Shown piece after piece: positions 33,098 through 40,944 of a DNA stretch of 64,000 nucleotides. The translations under genes were made by a program, and so were the position numbers. Source of the DNA: JAEUIE01 sp046350055 (GTDB lineage: Bacteria > Planctomycetota > Planctomycetia > Gemmatales > HRBIN36); contig JAXMBC010000001.1 of the NCBI GenBank assembly GCA_046350055.1, positions 682,001 to 746,000 of the forward strand, written 5' to 3'. The notes under the pieces were generated by a model that was given only the letters and a program-made list of their open reading frames with translations, was not told the DNA's origin and made no database searches. Each line of letters starts with the position of its first letter. The stretch's first letter is position 1.

Positions 33098-33370
33098 TTA
33101 TCCCTTTTTCTCCAGCCTTTGCCGATAGAGGTCAAAGCCAGCCTGCCAGGCAGACTGCTCGTTTTCGAACGGACTTTCGGTTTGAGCCAGGGTCTGCCGG
33201 GAATCAGGGGTAACAAGTTCCACCGCCACCCGCCAGCCAACTCCGGTGGGCATGGGGAAAACTGACAACTCACAGGTAGGCAGATCCGTACCCATGATGC
33301 GGATGGTATGATCATCGATCGACTGCGCTTTGCCTCCACGCTGTGTCAACCAGAAAGGCAATGCGACCAT
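33098..33370 (-). CDS. Small hypothetical protein
   Basis: A 90-residue soluble protein from the ATG at 33370 (MVALPFWLTQRGGKAQSIDD); the frame is open upstream to 33511, but the additional part is not protein-like. Contains no cysteine pairs or catalytic motif. The segment TGVGWRVAVELVTPDS suggests a small beta-sheet domain. Transcribed toward the aquaporin gene. I do not recognise a family. Confidence 0.55.
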   Translation of the reverse strand: MVALPFWLTQRGGKAQSIDDHTIRIMGTDLPTCELSVFPMPTGVGWRVAVELVTPDSRQTLAQTESPFENEQSAWQAGFDLYRQRLEKKG

Positions 33371-33531
33371 GAGGAAAGTCTCCGGGGGTGCAGTATACAG
33401 TGTAGCAGGGTGGAACACGGATTGAAGATATCTCTCAAGAACTCGAATAGTTCCCAGCTTCTTTGACTTGAAACATTCAGCCTGATCACAGAGTATGAAG
33501 GGATTGCCCATATCCCTATCGATTTCGAATC

Positions 33532-34884
33532 ATGACACAACTGCAACCAGCTAATGAACTTCCAACGGTCAATAGCTCCATAGCCCCGGCTCCCGTGGCG
33601 GAAGCCCAGAGGCTCAAGCTCATTGATGCCCTGCGAGGCGTGGCACTCCTGGGTATTCTTCTCATGAATATTCCGGGCTTCTCGATGCCCGAGTATTCCT
33701 CGGAGGCTTATCGGAACGACCCGACGAATGTCAATTTCTGGGTCTCGGCCATCATCTCCATCTTCTTTGAGGGGAAGATGCGTGCGCTGTTTGGCATGAT
33801 TTTCGGCGCTGGCATCGTCCTCTTTGTGACCCGGAAAGAACAGAATGGACAATCCGTCACCTTCCTCTTCTATCGCCGCATGTTCTGGCTCATCATCTTT
33901 GGACTGATTCATGCTCACCTGATTCTCTGGATAGGCGACATCCTCTACCTCTATGGCATCTGCGGCATGATTGTTTTTCTCTTCCGCAAGGTGAAGCCGA
34001 TCTATCTTATTCTCGGCGTGCCCCTCGTTGCCCTGGTCGATTTCGGAGCAGGCACCCTGTTCTATCAGCACATTCGTACGCAGCGTATTGCCTATGTCGA
34101 AGCCAAGGCCGCTGCCGATGCCAAGCAACCGCTCACTGAGAAGCAGCAGGAAGCTCTCAAGGACTGGCGAGAGCTTGAGTTAACGATGATCCCGAATCGC
34201 GCAGATGCTGTCGAAAACACCCGCAAGATGAAGTCGGACTATATCACGGTGGCCAATCACCTCAGGCCGAAAGCATTGAAGTTCCAGACCATCTTTGTCG
34301 TCTTCGAACTATGGGATTCCATCGCTCTCATGCTGCTGGGTATCGCGCTCTATCGCTGGGGTTTTCTCTCCGGACAATGGACGAACCAGAGCTATTGGAA
34401 GGTACTGGCAGCTGGCTATCTCATCGGCTTGCCACTGGTGACATACAGTTTCTACCACCACTACCTTCACAGGCCGAACATGGAGGCCAGCATGGCCCGC
34501 ATGGAAGCGGTGCCCATCGAATGGGTCAATTTGATTTACCCCTTCCAGCGCATACTGCTCGTGCTGGCACACGTCTCGGGCATCATCCTGCTCTATAAGG
34601 CCCAGATGTTTCCCCGACTTTTCCGGGGGCTCATCGCCGTGGGGCAAATGGCTTTTACCAATTACATCATGCACTCGGTCATCTGCACGCTGTTCTTTTT
34701 TGGCTATGGGTTGAACTACTACGGCGACCTGCAGTTCTACCAGATCTACTTCGTCGCCCTCGCCATCTGGCTCGTGCAACTGTTACTTAGCCCTCTATGG
34801 CTCCACTATTTCCTCTTTGGTCCACTCGAGTGGCTCTGGCGCAGTCTGACCTATTGGAAACTGCAACCGTTTCGTCGAACTTGA
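33532..34884 (+). CDS. DUF418 family membrane protein
   Basis: A 450-residue protein with about ten membrane segments. The start LKLIDALRGVALLGILLMNI is the typical opening of the DUF418 (YeiB-like) family, and the C-terminal DUF418 part with AVGQMAFTNYIMHSVICTLF and LQFYQIYFVALAIWLVQLLL is also present. The middle has an unusually long hydrophilic insertion of about 70 residues (roughly 180-250, rich in Lys/Glu/Ala). DUF418 proteins are linked to acyl transfer or transport, but no reaction is established here. The gene for an alkyltransferase-like protein starts 5 bases downstream. Confidence 0.88.
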   Translation: MTQLQPANELPTVNSSIAPAPVAEAQRLKLIDALRGVALLGILLMNIPGFSMPEYSSEAYRNDPTNVNFWVSAIISIFFEGKMRALFGMIFGAGIVLFVTRKEQNGQSVTFLFYRRMFWLIIFGLIHAHLILWIGDILYLYGICGMIVFLFRKVKPIYLILGVPLVALVDFGAGTLFYQHIRTQRIAYVEAKAAADAKQPLTEKQQEALKDWRELELTMIPNRADAVENTRKMKSDYITVANHLRPKALKFQTIFVVFELWDSIALMLLGIALYRWGFLSGQWTNQSYWKVLAAGYLIGLPLVTYSFYHHYLHRPNMEASMARMEAVPIEWVNLIYPFQRILLVLAHVSGIILLYKAQMFPRLFRGLIAVGQMAFTNYIMHSVICTLFFFGYGLNYYGDLQFYQIYFVALAIWLVQLLLSPLWLHYFLFGPLEWLWRSLTYWKLQPFRRT

Positions 34885-34889
34885 TTGCC

Positions 34890-35222
34890 ATGCTGTCTAA
34901 CAGTTACAGCCGTATCTACGCTGCCATCCGCCGAATCCCTAAGGGCCGGGTGGCAACCTACGGTCAGATTGCCGAGTTGGCCGGACTGCCCAGGCAGGCC
35001 CGGCTGGTAGGCTATGCCCTCTTTCAACACGACGAGAATGACCTGCCCTGGCACCGGGTCGTCAACGCCCAGGGAACCATCTCCAGTTCGCCCGCCAGGC
35101 AACAGGCCGATCAACTGCAACGAGTCTTACTGGAAGCCGAGGGAGTGGTCTTTAGCAACCGTGGCCGCATCGATCTAAAACGCTATCGCTGGCAACCTAC
35201 GGTCACCCTACCACTTCCTTGA
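34890..35222 (+). CDS. Alkyltransferase-like protein (MGMT-like, PWHR active-site variant)
   Basis: A 110-residue protein from the ATG at 34890. It carries the DNA-binding domain of O6-alkylguanine-DNA alkyltransferases (YAAIRRIPKGRVATYGQIAE, with the helix-turn-helix and Arg finger), but the active site PCHRV is PWHRV (DLPWHRVVNAQG). The Cys-to-Trp change is the hallmark of ATL proteins, which bind alkylated guanine, cannot repair it, and hand lesions to nucleotide excision repair. It starts 5 bases after the DUF418 gene and overlaps the convergent DUF1501 gene by 20 bases. Confidence 0.9.
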   Translation: MLSNSYSRIYAAIRRIPKGRVATYGQIAELAGLPRQARLVGYALFQHDENDLPWHRVVNAQGTISSSPARQQADQLQRVLLEAEGVVFSNRGRIDLKRYRWQPTVTLPLP

Positions 35223-36639
35223 TCACCTCGCCGAATTCCATGTCCAGCCGTTTGCGGCCGGGAATTTCGAACTTGCGGGAATCGAGGCCGAGCTGGTGCA
35301 TCACGGTGGCATGCACATCGGTCACATAGTGGCGATGCTCAACTGAATGAAAACCTAGCTCATCGGTGGCACCGTGGGCGATGCCGCCTTTGATGCCGCC
35401 GCCACACATCCACACTGAGAAGCCATACGGGTGATGATCCCGGCCATCGCTCTTCTCCGCCCCCGGCGTGCGGCCGAACTCGCTGCCCCACACCACGATG
35501 GTCTCATCCAGCAAACCACGTTGTTCGAGATCAGTCAGCAAGCCGCCGATAGGTTGATCCACCTGAGCACACAGCTCGGTATGGTTGGCCTTCAGTCCGC
35601 CGTGAGCGTCCCACGCGCCAGCTCCGCCGTTGCTGCCATGGAATACCTGCACGAAGCGAACGCCCTTCTCGACGAGCCGCCGGGCAGCCAGGCACAACTC
35701 GCCGAAGGGCTTGGTCTTCTTGTCTTCCAGACCATAGAGCTTGCGGATCGCTTCCGATTCACCTGTGAAGTTGACCACATCAGGTACGCTGGTCTGCATC
35801 TTGTAGGCCAGTTCATAGCTCTTGATGCGAGCCCGTAGGGCGGGATCATTCGGATAGGTGACATTAGCAAGAGCATTGAGCTTGCCCGCCAAATCGAACT
35901 CCGCTGCCTGCTCAGCAGCTGACTTGGCCTGGGCCGACGAAGCAAAAGGCAGCGGGTTCTTCGGATCAACCTGCAGTCGGATGCCGTTGTGCTCTGGCCC
36001 CAGGTAATGGCTGCCGTGGCCATGGACGCCACCGCAGCAATCGGCCAGCGGCGTGCCCAGCACCACGAAGCTCGGCAAGTTCTCGTTCAACGACCCCAGT
36101 CCATAATGAATCCACGAACCAACCGTGGGATGCGGACCATCGAGTACATGGCGACCGGTGTGGAACTGCAACTGGGCACCATGATCGTTATCCGTCGTCC
36201 ACATTGATCGCACAATGGCCAGCTTGTCAGCATGGGCAGCTACATGAGGCCACCAGTTGCTGATCTCCAGTCCGCTTTTGCCCCACTTCTTGTAACCCAC
36301 CTGCATGGGGTATACTTTCGGCTGGACCTTGTGTTGTCCTGGCACCAGTTCGCGGAGGTTAGTCTTCAGATGGGGCGAATGCAGGATGTCCTTGAACGGC
36401 GTTTCAGCTATGGTTTTGCCATCGTACTTGTTAAGCATCGGCTTGGGGTCAAAACCTTCGACATGGCTAGCTCCGCCGACCATGAAGAGCCAGATGACCT
36501 TCTTGGCCCTGGGGGCGGCACGCAGCAGACGTTCCGTTGCCCCGGCATAGCCCTCTTGCTGTAACAGTGCAGCAAGAGCCATTCCAGTGAAGCCCATGCC
36601 GATGTCGGTCAGAAACGTGCGGCGAGTGGGGAAGAGCAT
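35203..36639 (-). CDS. DUF1501 family protein, Tat-exported
   Basis: 478 residues from the ATG at 36639. The N-terminus (MLFPTRRTFLTDIGMGFTGM) has a twin-arginine motif and a hydrophobic stretch. The remainder is a DUF1501 domain, related to the alkaline phosphatase/sulfatase fold and very expanded in planctomycetes; visible blocks are FMVGGASHVEGFDPKPML, WSIDYGLG-like positions near the middle, VWGSEFGRTPGAEKSDGRDH and HHPYGFSVWMCGGGIKGG. Its substrate is unknown. It follows the DUF1549/DUF1553 gene by 78 bases on the same strand, the usual pairing of these two families. A REP-like hairpin lies in the gap. Confidence 0.9.
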   Translation of the reverse strand: MLFPTRRTFLTDIGMGFTGMALAALLQQEGYAGATERLLRAAPRAKKVIWLFMVGGASHVEGFDPKPMLNKYDGKTIAETPFKDILHSPHLKTNLRELVPGQHKVQPKVYPMQVGYKKWGKSGLEISNWWPHVAAHADKLAIVRSMWTTDNDHGAQLQFHTGRHVLDGPHPTVGSWIHYGLGSLNENLPSFVVLGTPLADCCGGVHGHGSHYLGPEHNGIRLQVDPKNPLPFASSAQAKSAAEQAAEFDLAGKLNALANVTYPNDPALRARIKSYELAYKMQTSVPDVVNFTGESEAIRKLYGLEDKKTKPFGELCLAARRLVEKGVRFVQVFHGSNGGAGAWDAHGGLKANHTELCAQVDQPIGGLLTDLEQRGLLDETIVVWGSEFGRTPGAEKSDGRDHHPYGFSVWMCGGGIKGGIAHGATDELGFHSVEHRHYVTDVHATVMHQLGLDSRKFEIPGRKRLDMEFGEVIKEVVG

Positions 36640-36686
36640 TGATGAAGTCCTGAGTACCGCGATGTGGCGAATCTTCGCGAATGCCA

Positions 36687-36714
36687 CCCCCGGCCCGAGT
36701 GGCCGGGGGCTGAA
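36687..36714. repeat. REP-like hairpin, copy 1
   Basis: A perfect 9-bp stem (CCCCCGGCC, 36687-36695, with GGCCGGGGG, 36701-36709) and 5-base loop with the tail CTGAAT. The same stem and tail recur at 50514-50543 and 50627-50656. It lies between the DUF1549 and DUF1501 genes and might attenuate readthrough. Confidence 0.65.
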
Positions 36715-36717
36715 TGA

Positions 36718-39402
36718 TTATCGAATAGTCACAAACTCGTGATGATTGAGCAGTACCAGCACCAGGCTGGCCCGAGCTTTCTTCGTCGTTGCGGACAAGT
36801 CACTGGACTTCATCCGCTGGGTTTGCTCCAGAAGGAACGTGCTGCAGAGCTTGTGTTCCTCCGTTGTTGGTAATCGTCCCAGCAGTCGTTCAAAGATCGC
36901 CTGGACGAAGGCATAGTCCCCCGACACTGTTTGCAGTTGCGTGGCAATTACAATGCTGGCTTCCTGTGCCATCGAGCTGTTTGCCATCGCCAGGGCCTGC
37001 TGTGGGGCGACGCTGTTCACGCGCCGGTAGCATTCGTTTGGTGAAGGTGCATCGAAGGCCACTAGAAAGGTCATCTGCTTCTCGTTCGCTGTGCGGTAGT
37101 AGAGACTGCGACGATAGGTAGTAAGCCCAGCTTGATAATCGATCTCCGGGCCACCCTGGGTAAAGTCGAGTTTGCCGGCCTGGTGCAGGATGCTGTCGCG
37201 CACTGCCTCGGCCTGCATGCGCTGCGGCAACCGTCGCCAGTAGAAGCGGTTATCGGGATCCTTTGCCAGACTGCTCGATTCAGGTGTGGAATCAAGCCGA
37301 TACGTGGTGCTGGTGACAATGGTCTTGTGCAGTTTCTTCAGGCTCCATCCTTGCGTCATGAATTCCGATGCCAGCCAGTCGAGCAGTGCAGGATGAGTCG
37401 GTGCCTGGCCATTGCTGCCAAAGTCAAAGACGCTGTTAACCAGTGGCTGTCCGAAGTGCCGCAGCCAGACATGGTTCACAGCCACACGTGCCGCCAGGGG
37501 ATTGCGTGGACTGGTGATCCACTGGGCGAGGGCGAGACGACGACCTGTACTCTTGTCAGGATACTTTGGTGTCGCATTCACTGCCTCAATGGTCTTAAGC
37601 AATGCTACCTCGGCTGCGAGCAACTGTGCCTGTGCCTGCTTGAGCTGCTCAGTTACCTTCGCACGATTCTTTGCGGAAGAGCGAAGCTGTGCCAATTGTG
37701 TCTGAACGACCGTCCGCTTCGCTTCTGCCAACGCCTGTTGTCGCTTTGCGGAAGCGATCAGTGTCGGGAATGCTGTGCGAGCCTCAGCAGCACTGGAATT
37801 CGCTGCAACAGTTAGACGATGCTGCAGCTCCATTTCCGCCACCGCAACAGCCAATTGTCCAGCTACGAGTTCCGCCTGTGCTGCCTGCACTTCCAACTCG
37901 AACTGTGACAAGACTGGTGATGGGATAACCACACCAGGTCGCACGATACTGATCCAGCCAGTTACCTGCTTTACCCTGACTTGTCCGAGAGCAGTTGTCG
38001 CCTGCTGCAGCCGGACCTTCGCCTGATCAGCTGCTTCTTTCAGCACATACTCGCGGTGTTCGACATCATAGGCATCGCGAGGCAATACCACTGGTTTCAC
38101 GGGCAATGGCCCACCCTGCACCGAGACAGGCACCGCTGGTGGACAGAGCCTCTCCTTGTCAGGCATCTTGTCGTTACCACGCAAGAAGAGGTAGGTCTTG
38201 GCATCCAGCTCGGCATCGTAAACTCGAGCCAGTCCATCCTTGCCAGTATCAGGCTGCCCTGGCAAGCGGTCGGTGCGAATCTGCAATGGCTCGAACACCG
38301 CCCGGAAGCTGTAGTACTCGGTCTGCTTGATCGGATCGTACATGTGATCGTGACAACGGGCACAGTTCACCGTGAGGCCGAGGAAGGCCTTGGCTGTGTG
38401 CTCGACGGTATTATCAAGCCAGACATTGCGGTTGAACTTGTACCAGTTGCGGACGAGGAAGCCGGTGGCCCGAATGGTCTTGTCATCATTGGGAGCAAGC
38501 TCATCGCCTGCCAGCATCTCGCGGACCATCTGATCGTAAGGCTTGTCAGCCTGCAGCGATTCAATGATCCAGTCGCGCCAGCGCCAGATGTGCGGCTGGC
38601 TCTCGCGGATCTCCATGCCATAACCCGCCCAGTCACTATAGCGCCAGACATCCATCCAGTGCCTGCCCCACCGCTCGGCATAGCGAGGGGAAGCGAGAAG
38701 TTTATCCACCAGCAATTCATAAGCATCGGGGCGACTGTCTGTCAGAAAGGCCGCTCGTTCTTCCATCGTCGGTGGCAAACCGGTCAGATCGAGATACAGG
38801 CGGCGCACTAAGACTTCCTTCGATGCCTCCGGCCGAGCTGCCAGGCCTTGCGATTGTCGTTCCGCGATGATAAAGGCATCGAGCGGCTGACGAACCAGTT
38901 CCCCCGGACTGACTGCAGGCACAGAGGGTCTGGTTACCATTTCAAACGGCTTCCAGCGATAGCGACTCTGGAAGCGGGCAAACTCAACAAGCAGCTTGCT
39001 GGAGTCTTTCAGTTCGTTGGCAAGCGACTGATCGTTCTTATCCCCAGGCTGATGACCTGTCAGCAATTCCAGCAAGTTGGTGATGCCATCACCATCGCTG
39101 TCTTCCTGAGCGATGGCCTGCAACCTGCTTTCCAGATCGTTAGGCTTGCCCGCTTTGGCCAGTTCCTTGCGTACCGCTTTGAGCCGGGCTCCGAACACAT
39201 TATGAGGCTTATCCACTTCATCAAGGCTGGGCTTGGTCCCATGCGCATCGGGCAGATGGCACGTACGACATTCGATGGGCCGTTTCAGAAACGGGCCGAG
39301 ATAGGTTTCGAGGGCTTTCTTATTGGCGGGGGTAGCCTGCACGGCGGGTGGGATAACGCAGACCAGCACCCCCACCAGGCAGCACCCCAGGCGGGAGAGC
39401 AT
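36718..39402 (-). CDS. DUF1549/DUF1553 cytochrome-type protein
   Basis: An 894-residue exported protein with a signal peptide (MLSRLGCCLVGVLVCVIPPA). Near residue 45 a CxxCH haem motif (ECRTCHLPD) and then a calcium-loop-like DSDGDGITNLLELL form the N-terminal cytochrome part. Residues about 170-350 are DUF1549 (LYLDLTGLPPTMEERAAFL, GRHWMDVWRYSDW, and a second haem-like CARCHDHMYDPI). The middle contains a long Ala/Gln/Leu helical insertion (about 440-600), and the C-terminus is DUF1553 (VNHVWLRHFGQPLVNSVFDF). In planctomycetes these pair with DUF1501 proteins and are thought to be redox proteins of polymer breakdown or cell-envelope chemistry (not established). Confidence 0.9.
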   Translation of the reverse strand: MLSRLGCCLVGVLVCVIPPAVQATPANKKALETYLGPFLKRPIECRTCHLPDAHGTKPSLDEVDKPHNVFGARLKAVRKELAKAGKPNDLESRLQAIAQEDSDGDGITNLLELLTGHQPGDKNDQSLANELKDSSKLLVEFARFQSRYRWKPFEMVTRPSVPAVSPGELVRQPLDAFIIAERQSQGLAARPEASKEVLVRRLYLDLTGLPPTMEERAAFLTDSRPDAYELLVDKLLASPRYAERWGRHWMDVWRYSDWAGYGMEIRESQPHIWRWRDWIIESLQADKPYDQMVREMLAGDELAPNDDKTIRATGFLVRNWYKFNRNVWLDNTVEHTAKAFLGLTVNCARCHDHMYDPIKQTEYYSFRAVFEPLQIRTDRLPGQPDTGKDGLARVYDAELDAKTYLFLRGNDKMPDKERLCPPAVPVSVQGGPLPVKPVVLPRDAYDVEHREYVLKEAADQAKVRLQQATTALGQVRVKQVTGWISIVRPGVVIPSPVLSQFELEVQAAQAELVAGQLAVAVAEMELQHRLTVAANSSAAEARTAFPTLIASAKRQQALAEAKRTVVQTQLAQLRSSAKNRAKVTEQLKQAQAQLLAAEVALLKTIEAVNATPKYPDKSTGRRLALAQWITSPRNPLAARVAVNHVWLRHFGQPLVNSVFDFGSNGQAPTHPALLDWLASEFMTQGWSLKKLHKTIVTSTTYRLDSTPESSSLAKDPDNRFYWRRLPQRMQAEAVRDSILHQAGKLDFTQGGPEIDYQAGLTTYRRSLYYRTANEKQMTFLVAFDAPSPNECYRRVNSVAPQQALAMANSSMAQEASIVIATQLQTVSGDYAFVQAIFERLLGRLPTTEEHKLCSTFLLEQTQRMKSSDLSATTKKARASLVLVLLNHHEFVTIR

Positions 39403-39473
39403 GGCAGGATTCTCGGAGGAAGGAATGGTAAAGAATACTCCATTCCTTCATGCGGGGGAAGCACTTTCCTGAT

Positions 39474-39502
39474 TTGCTTGGATTGCAATCGATGGCTATG
39501 AT
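39474..39502 (+). promoter_or_regulatory. Promoter-like pair upstream of the small gene
   Basis: TTGCTT (39474-39479) and TATGAT (39497-39502) with a 17-base spacer, aimed at the small open frame at 39529, which also has an AAAGGTG ribosome site. Confidence 0.4.
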
Positions 39503-39528
39503 GGGTTTGTAACTCAAAAGGTGTACTA

Positions 39529-39636
39529 ATGGCTACGCTCGGAAGCCCTCGCAGCATTGTGCCGACTCAAGAGCAGCCCCGGCCCCCCTGCAACCACGAA
39601 GGTTGTGGTGGAGATGAAGTAACGCTCAAGGTATAA
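39529..39636 (+). CDS. Possible 35-residue Cys/His mini-protein
   Basis: A short frame beginning ATGGCTACGCTC, with an AAAGGTG ribosome site 7 bases upstream and a promoter-like pair before that. The product has a CNHEGCGGDE segment with two cysteines and one histidine. No family is recognised and length alone cannot exclude chance; it could instead be the leader of the following toxin-antitoxin module. Confidence 0.25.
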   Translation: MATLGSPRSIVPTQEQPRPPCNHEGCGGDEVTLKV

Positions 39637-39661
39637 TGCCAGCGATACATGGAATGAGAAA

Positions 39662-39913
39662 ATGAACAACGACATCCTCCAACGAATTACCAGCAATCCC
39701 GAAATACTCGGGGGCAAACCCATCATTCGGGGCAAACGACTCTCCGTCGAAGCAGTTCTCAATATGCTGGCGATCGGAGACGACGAAGCCACCATACTGG
39801 CGGGTTACCCCTGGATGGAGTCAGACGATATCAAGGCATGTCTGGTCTATGCCAGTCGATTAGCGAGCCTTGAAAACTACCAACCGTTGTTGATGCAGCC
39901 CTCAGGTGTTTGA
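39662..39913 (+). CDS. DUF433 family antitoxin
   Basis: An 83-residue DUF433 protein. Its first half has the typical block RITSNPEILGGKPIIRGKR, followed by VEAVLNMLAIGDDEATILAG and YPWMESDDIKACLVYAS, the winged-helix-like fold of these antitoxins. It is followed directly by a DUF5615 PIN-like toxin gene. A perfect TATAAT box (39632-39637) lies about 25 bases before the start. This is one of two such modules in the window. Confidence 0.85.
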   Translation: MNNDILQRITSNPEILGGKPIIRGKRLSVEAVLNMLAIGDDEATILAGYPWMESDDIKACLVYASRLASLENYQPLLMQPSGV

Positions 39914-39915
39914 TC

Positions 39916-40275
39916 ATGCGTTTGCTGATTGATTCGTCAGCATGGGGTGGCATGGTTGAGGAATTGAATGCAGCTGGTCATGATGTCATTCAAGTTTCCG
40001 ATATCTGGCAGCAGGATCCGGGAGACTTGAGTATCCTTGAATTTGCCCATCTACAGCAGCGAATCGTGGTCACACGTGACAAAGACTTTGGCGAATTGGC
40101 CATCGCTCAGAGTGTTCCCCATTCAGGCATCATACGGCTTTGGGATACAGCATCGAAGCAACAAGGAGCGGTAGTACTCTCTGTGCTGGCTCAGTGTGAA
40201 GCTGACTTACATGCTTCAGCGATTGTCACTGCCAGTCCATATCGAATTCGAGTTCGTCAACACGGATCAACCTGA
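39916..40275 (+). CDS. DUF5615 PIN-like toxin
   Basis: 119 residues from the ATG at 39916, two bases after the antitoxin stop; a TTG at 39910 is the alternative. It has LLIDSSAWGGMVEELNAAGH at the N-terminus and RIVVTRDKDFGELAI in the C-terminal half, the two acidic clusters expected of PIN-like nucleases. The first cluster is Asp-Ser-Ser instead of Asp-Glu-Asn, matching a variant subgroup of DUF5615 rather than the canonical form. The likely function is as an RNase toxin neutralised by the DUF433 partner. Confidence 0.8.
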   Translation: MRLLIDSSAWGGMVEELNAAGHDVIQVSDIWQQDPGDLSILEFAHLQQRIVVTRDKDFGELAIAQSVPHSGIIRLWDTASKQQGAVVLSVLAQCEADLHASAIVTASPYRIRVRQHGST

Positions 40276-40298
40276 AGTTCAGCCATAGGTGATATCCA

Positions 40299-40787
40299 TT
40301 GGAAGAAGACATCCTGATTCTGGAAAAACCACGTCGCCGATCCAGATGGGCTGCTCTTGTTTGGTTTGTACTCGGCGCTGCCACAGCAAGCGGAGTGATC
40401 TTTGCCATCTGTATGTGGCAAACGGTGCAACGTATTCTCAAGGAGCCGTATGTTGTCTGGCAAACTGCCGAGATGATAGTCGAATACATGGAAAAGCATC
40501 AGAATCGCTGGCCCACCAGTTGGAAAGACTTGGAATCCTGTAGTGGGCCATATCCAAGCAACACTGGGTTTAGCATTGAGGAATTGCAACAACGTGTTGT
40601 AGTCGATTTCAACGCAGACCCAGTTCGATTATCAAAAGCTGAATTGACTGAGAGTACAGGAGACGACTACCAGCCTCCGTTTCGAGTCATCTGGTTGCGT
40701 AATGGAAGAACCTCTTACGTTACTGGTTCGGAACCCAATCGCATCATCTTGCAATACCTGAAGCTGGGGAGAATGAGGCCACGCTGA
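40299..40787 (+). CDS. Membrane-anchored hypothetical protein
   Basis: 162 residues from a TTG start, 23 bases after the toxin gene. One hydrophobic segment (about 19-40, ALVWFVLGAATASGVIFAIC) anchors a soluble domain of about 120 residues with no recognised motif. Planctomycete genomes have many such one-span proteins. Confidence 0.55.
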   Translation: MEEDILILEKPRRRSRWAALVWFVLGAATASGVIFAICMWQTVQRILKEPYVVWQTAEMIVEYMEKHQNRWPTSWKDLESCSGPYPSNTGFSIEELQQRVVVDFNADPVRLSKAELTESTGDDYQPPFRVIWLRNGRTSYVTGSEPNRIILQYLKLGRMRPR

Positions 40788-40849
40788 CCAGCTCGTTCTT
40801 CGCCCAATTCCTATCCCTAAGGCTCTCCACCATCTAACATGACTGCAAC

Positions 40850-40916
40850 AAGAGCGGCGGGGTTCATCCCCGTCGAAGCCGTGCAGCAACCGGCGGGGAC
40901 AAGCCCCGCCGCTCTT
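40850..40916. repeat. Inverted pair of REP-like hairpins, family 2
   Basis: A perfect 13-bp outer inverted repeat, AAGAGCGGCGGGG (40850-40862) and CCCCGCCGCTCTT (40904-40916), encloses two related smaller hairpins: GGGG-TTCAT-CCCC and CGGCGGGG-ACAAG-CCCCGCCG (40891-40911). This paired layout resembles bacterial interspersed mosaic elements. It sits between the hypothetical gene and argH, 28 bases before the argH start. Confidence 0.75.
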
Positions 40917-40944
40917 GGTTCGCAACATTTCGCACCCGAGCACC

